Shown here one piece after another: positions 62,778 to 64,000 of a stretch of 64,000 nt of DNA (position 1 is the stretch's first letter; every line of letters starts with the position of its first letter). The translations under genes were made by a program, and so were the position numbers. The DNA is from a virus. The notes under the pieces are model-generated. The model was not told where the DNA came from. It saw nothing but the letters and a program-made list of their open reading frames with translations, and did no database searches. The stretch is from positions 1 through 64,000 of IMG/VR virus record IMGVR_UViG_3300039159_000275, one strand, 5' to 3'.

Positions 62778-63875
62778 TTACAAATCAATAATGTCCATCT
62801 TGTCTTTAGCAAAATAATTTTCTAATTGTAATGTGTTATAAGGATTGTTTATCTTTTGTGCCAACTGATTTAAATCTTTTAAGCTTTCTTGTAATTTAAA
62901 AAAACTTTCTTGAGGATTTGGCGACATTTTAGAAAATGCTTTAAAGAATTTATTCCATAAAAACACAGAATAACCTTTTTTAATTAATTCTTCTGTTTTC
63001 TTTCTACCACTTTTATCATTGTCAAAAAAGAATCTAATTAATAAACCATCTTGCATTAAAAAAGAATAATCAGTATTGACACCAACAAGAGCTATTGAAT
63101 TTGGCACAAATAAAGAATCTATAAATCCTTCAAATACTGTGATAGGAACTTCAGGATCAATGTTTAATATATTGTAGATATAACTTACTTTGTTATAAGC
63201 TTTATATTCATCGTCTGTTAAAGGATTATTAAAGAATTCCCAGCACTCTTGCCAGTTATAAATTTTAAATCTGCGTTTATCTTTTCTTTTTTCTAAATTG
63301 CGCCATTGAAATCCAAGTAATATATCCGATTGTCTATTTAAAGAAACCATTACAGGTTGCCAAACATTTTCAGTTATTTCATATTCGGCTTCATGAAAAT
63401 CTGATAAATCTGAGATTTTTCTTTCATAAACCAAATATTTCCAAACAATAGAATTTCTTTCAATAGGTTTAAAATTTCTTAACTTGTATGATGGATTTCG
63501 ATTAAGAAAATCTATTACAGTTTTTAATGAAATTTTTCTATCTAACGAAAAGAATTTCATTTCTTCAACATCATTGGAAGCAGTTTGTTTGTAAACCGAA
63601 ATTTGTTGATTTATATTATAAAGAGTTTCTGGATCAACATCTACTTTTACTAATTCTAAAAAAGTTGTGAATGGTACTTTTACATCGCAGTTATAGCAAA
63701 CATAAAAGAAGTTTTTCTTATAAAGATGTCCTCTCTTCATATTTGCTTTATCATGAGAGTCTCCACATATAGGACATGCAAATGTCCAAGATTTGGCAGA
63801 ATTAACTATTTTCCTTTTTATAGGATTAAGATGATGTTTATTTAAAGCGTTTGATAATATTTCTTCAATTTGCAT
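62778..63875 (-). CDS. DNA primase, T4 gp61/DnaG type
   Basis: 365 residues. Zinc ribbon C34-P-I-C37 and C60-x-x-C63 with CPICGDSHDKAN, then TOPRIM: VFEGFIDSLFV near residue 248 and FFFDNDKSGRK near 285, with the E and D-x-D metal ligands. It synthesises RNA primers for lagging-strand replication, with the phage helicase. The LTI-type C-terminal helicase-interaction part is not distinct. Encoded with gp32-like and LigA elsewhere, it completes a partial replication set. Confidence 0.9.
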   Translation of the reverse strand: MQIEEILSNALNKHHLNPIKRKIVNSAKSWTFACPICGDSHDKANMKRGHLYKKNFFYVCYNCDVKVPFTTFLELVKVDVDPETLYNINQQISVYKQTASNDVEEMKFFSLDRKISLKTVIDFLNRNPSYKLRNFKPIERNSIVWKYLVYERKISDLSDFHEAEYEITENVWQPVMVSLNRQSDILLGFQWRNLEKRKDKRRFKIYNWQECWEFFNNPLTDDEYKAYNKVSYIYNILNIDPEVPITVFEGFIDSLFVPNSIALVGVNTDYSFLMQDGLLIRFFFDNDKSGRKKTEELIKKGYSVFLWNKFFKAFSKMSPNPQESFFKLQESLKDLNQLAQKINNPYNTLQLENYFAKDKMDIIDL

Positions 63876-63924
63876 TGTATTAATATAAACGTTTGATGTA
63901 AAAAGTTTTCTAAATATATAATTT

Positions 63925-64000
63925 ATGAAACACTTAAAATGTTTTAAAGATGTGGCTAACGAAAATGCAGAACTACATGCGTCATTTATAAATCGTAATA
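63925..64000 (+). CDS. 3'-truncated gene with LRR-type leader
   Basis: MKHLKCFKDVANENAELHAS then FINRN at the window edge. The start matches the leader MKHLK and is preceded by AATATATAAT. It may be another LRR family member or a different internal protein; more sequence is needed to decide. Confidence 0.6.
   Translation, partial: MKHLKCFKDVANENAELHASFINRN

Noticed and set aside
1-64000. Integrase, transposase or attachment site
   Set aside because: No such motif was found; the dispersal of LRR copies is better explained by homologous recombination. CRISPR arrays and origins were also not seen.

Overview
The window looks like part of the genome of a large contractile-tailed, T4-related phage of a Bacteroidota (Flavobacteria-like) host. 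Reasons: a mosaic of T4-type genes (gp32-like single-strand DNA-binding protein, gp61-like primase, gp18-like sheath, gp19-like tube), very low GC throughout, AT-rich leaders without clear Shine-Dalgarno sequences (for example before dnaK and the S1-domain gene), and TAnnTTTG elements of the Bacteroidota -7 type. The phage and host assignment is inference; the gene calls rest on motifs read by eye.

Layout. (1) 2-4138: six tandem paralogues of a leucine-rich-repeat (LRR) family built from 21-residue (63-bp) units. Their first 11-12 residues resemble the capsid-targeting leader of T4 internal proteins. Four more copies lie at 33931-35580 and 38656-39862, with broken remnants beside them. (2) 4146-5955: unknown genes. 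(3) 5999-20464: a 14.5-kb glycan island. A leftward block encodes a complete candidate route to GDP-L-colitose (GDP-mannose 4,6-dehydratase, ColD-like 3-dehydratase, GMER/ColC-like epimerase-reductase), another sugar epimerase, methyltransferases, and GT10, GT11 and GT2 glycosyltransferases. A rightward block has a P-loop kinase/methyltransferase fusion, GT25, GT-A, RgpF-like, GT4 and GT2 proteins. (4) 20465-25754: DNA ligase LigA lacking zinc-finger cysteines, a GT-B enzyme, small membrane and micro-ORFs, and UDP-galactopyranose mutase. (5) 25755-29838: a free-standing abundant-looking unknown gene with two promoters and a terminator, a full DnaK with a terminator, and unknowns. (6) 29870-47275: tail sheath (1248 aa), LRR copies, the gp32 group, an unknown virion-like protein, an odd tRNA-Tyr-like gene, tail tube, four-domain S1 protein, a zinc-finger micro-protein and a DUF458/YkuK nuclease-like protein. 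(7) 47276-61819: two giant virion proteins (3868 and 969 aa) with a pentad [W/F]-x-x-G-x repeat. (8) 61849-64000: a membrane protein, an unknown, the primase, and the start of another gene with the LRR-type leader.

How it may fit together. The structural, replication and chaperone genes are the phage core. The glycan island could modify virion proteins, phage DNA or the host envelope with a dideoxy sugar. The LRR family, if its leader works like the T4 internal-protein signal, would be packaged in the head, trimmed by the prohead protease after I-F-E, and injected into the host. These two modules are the most novel content of the window.
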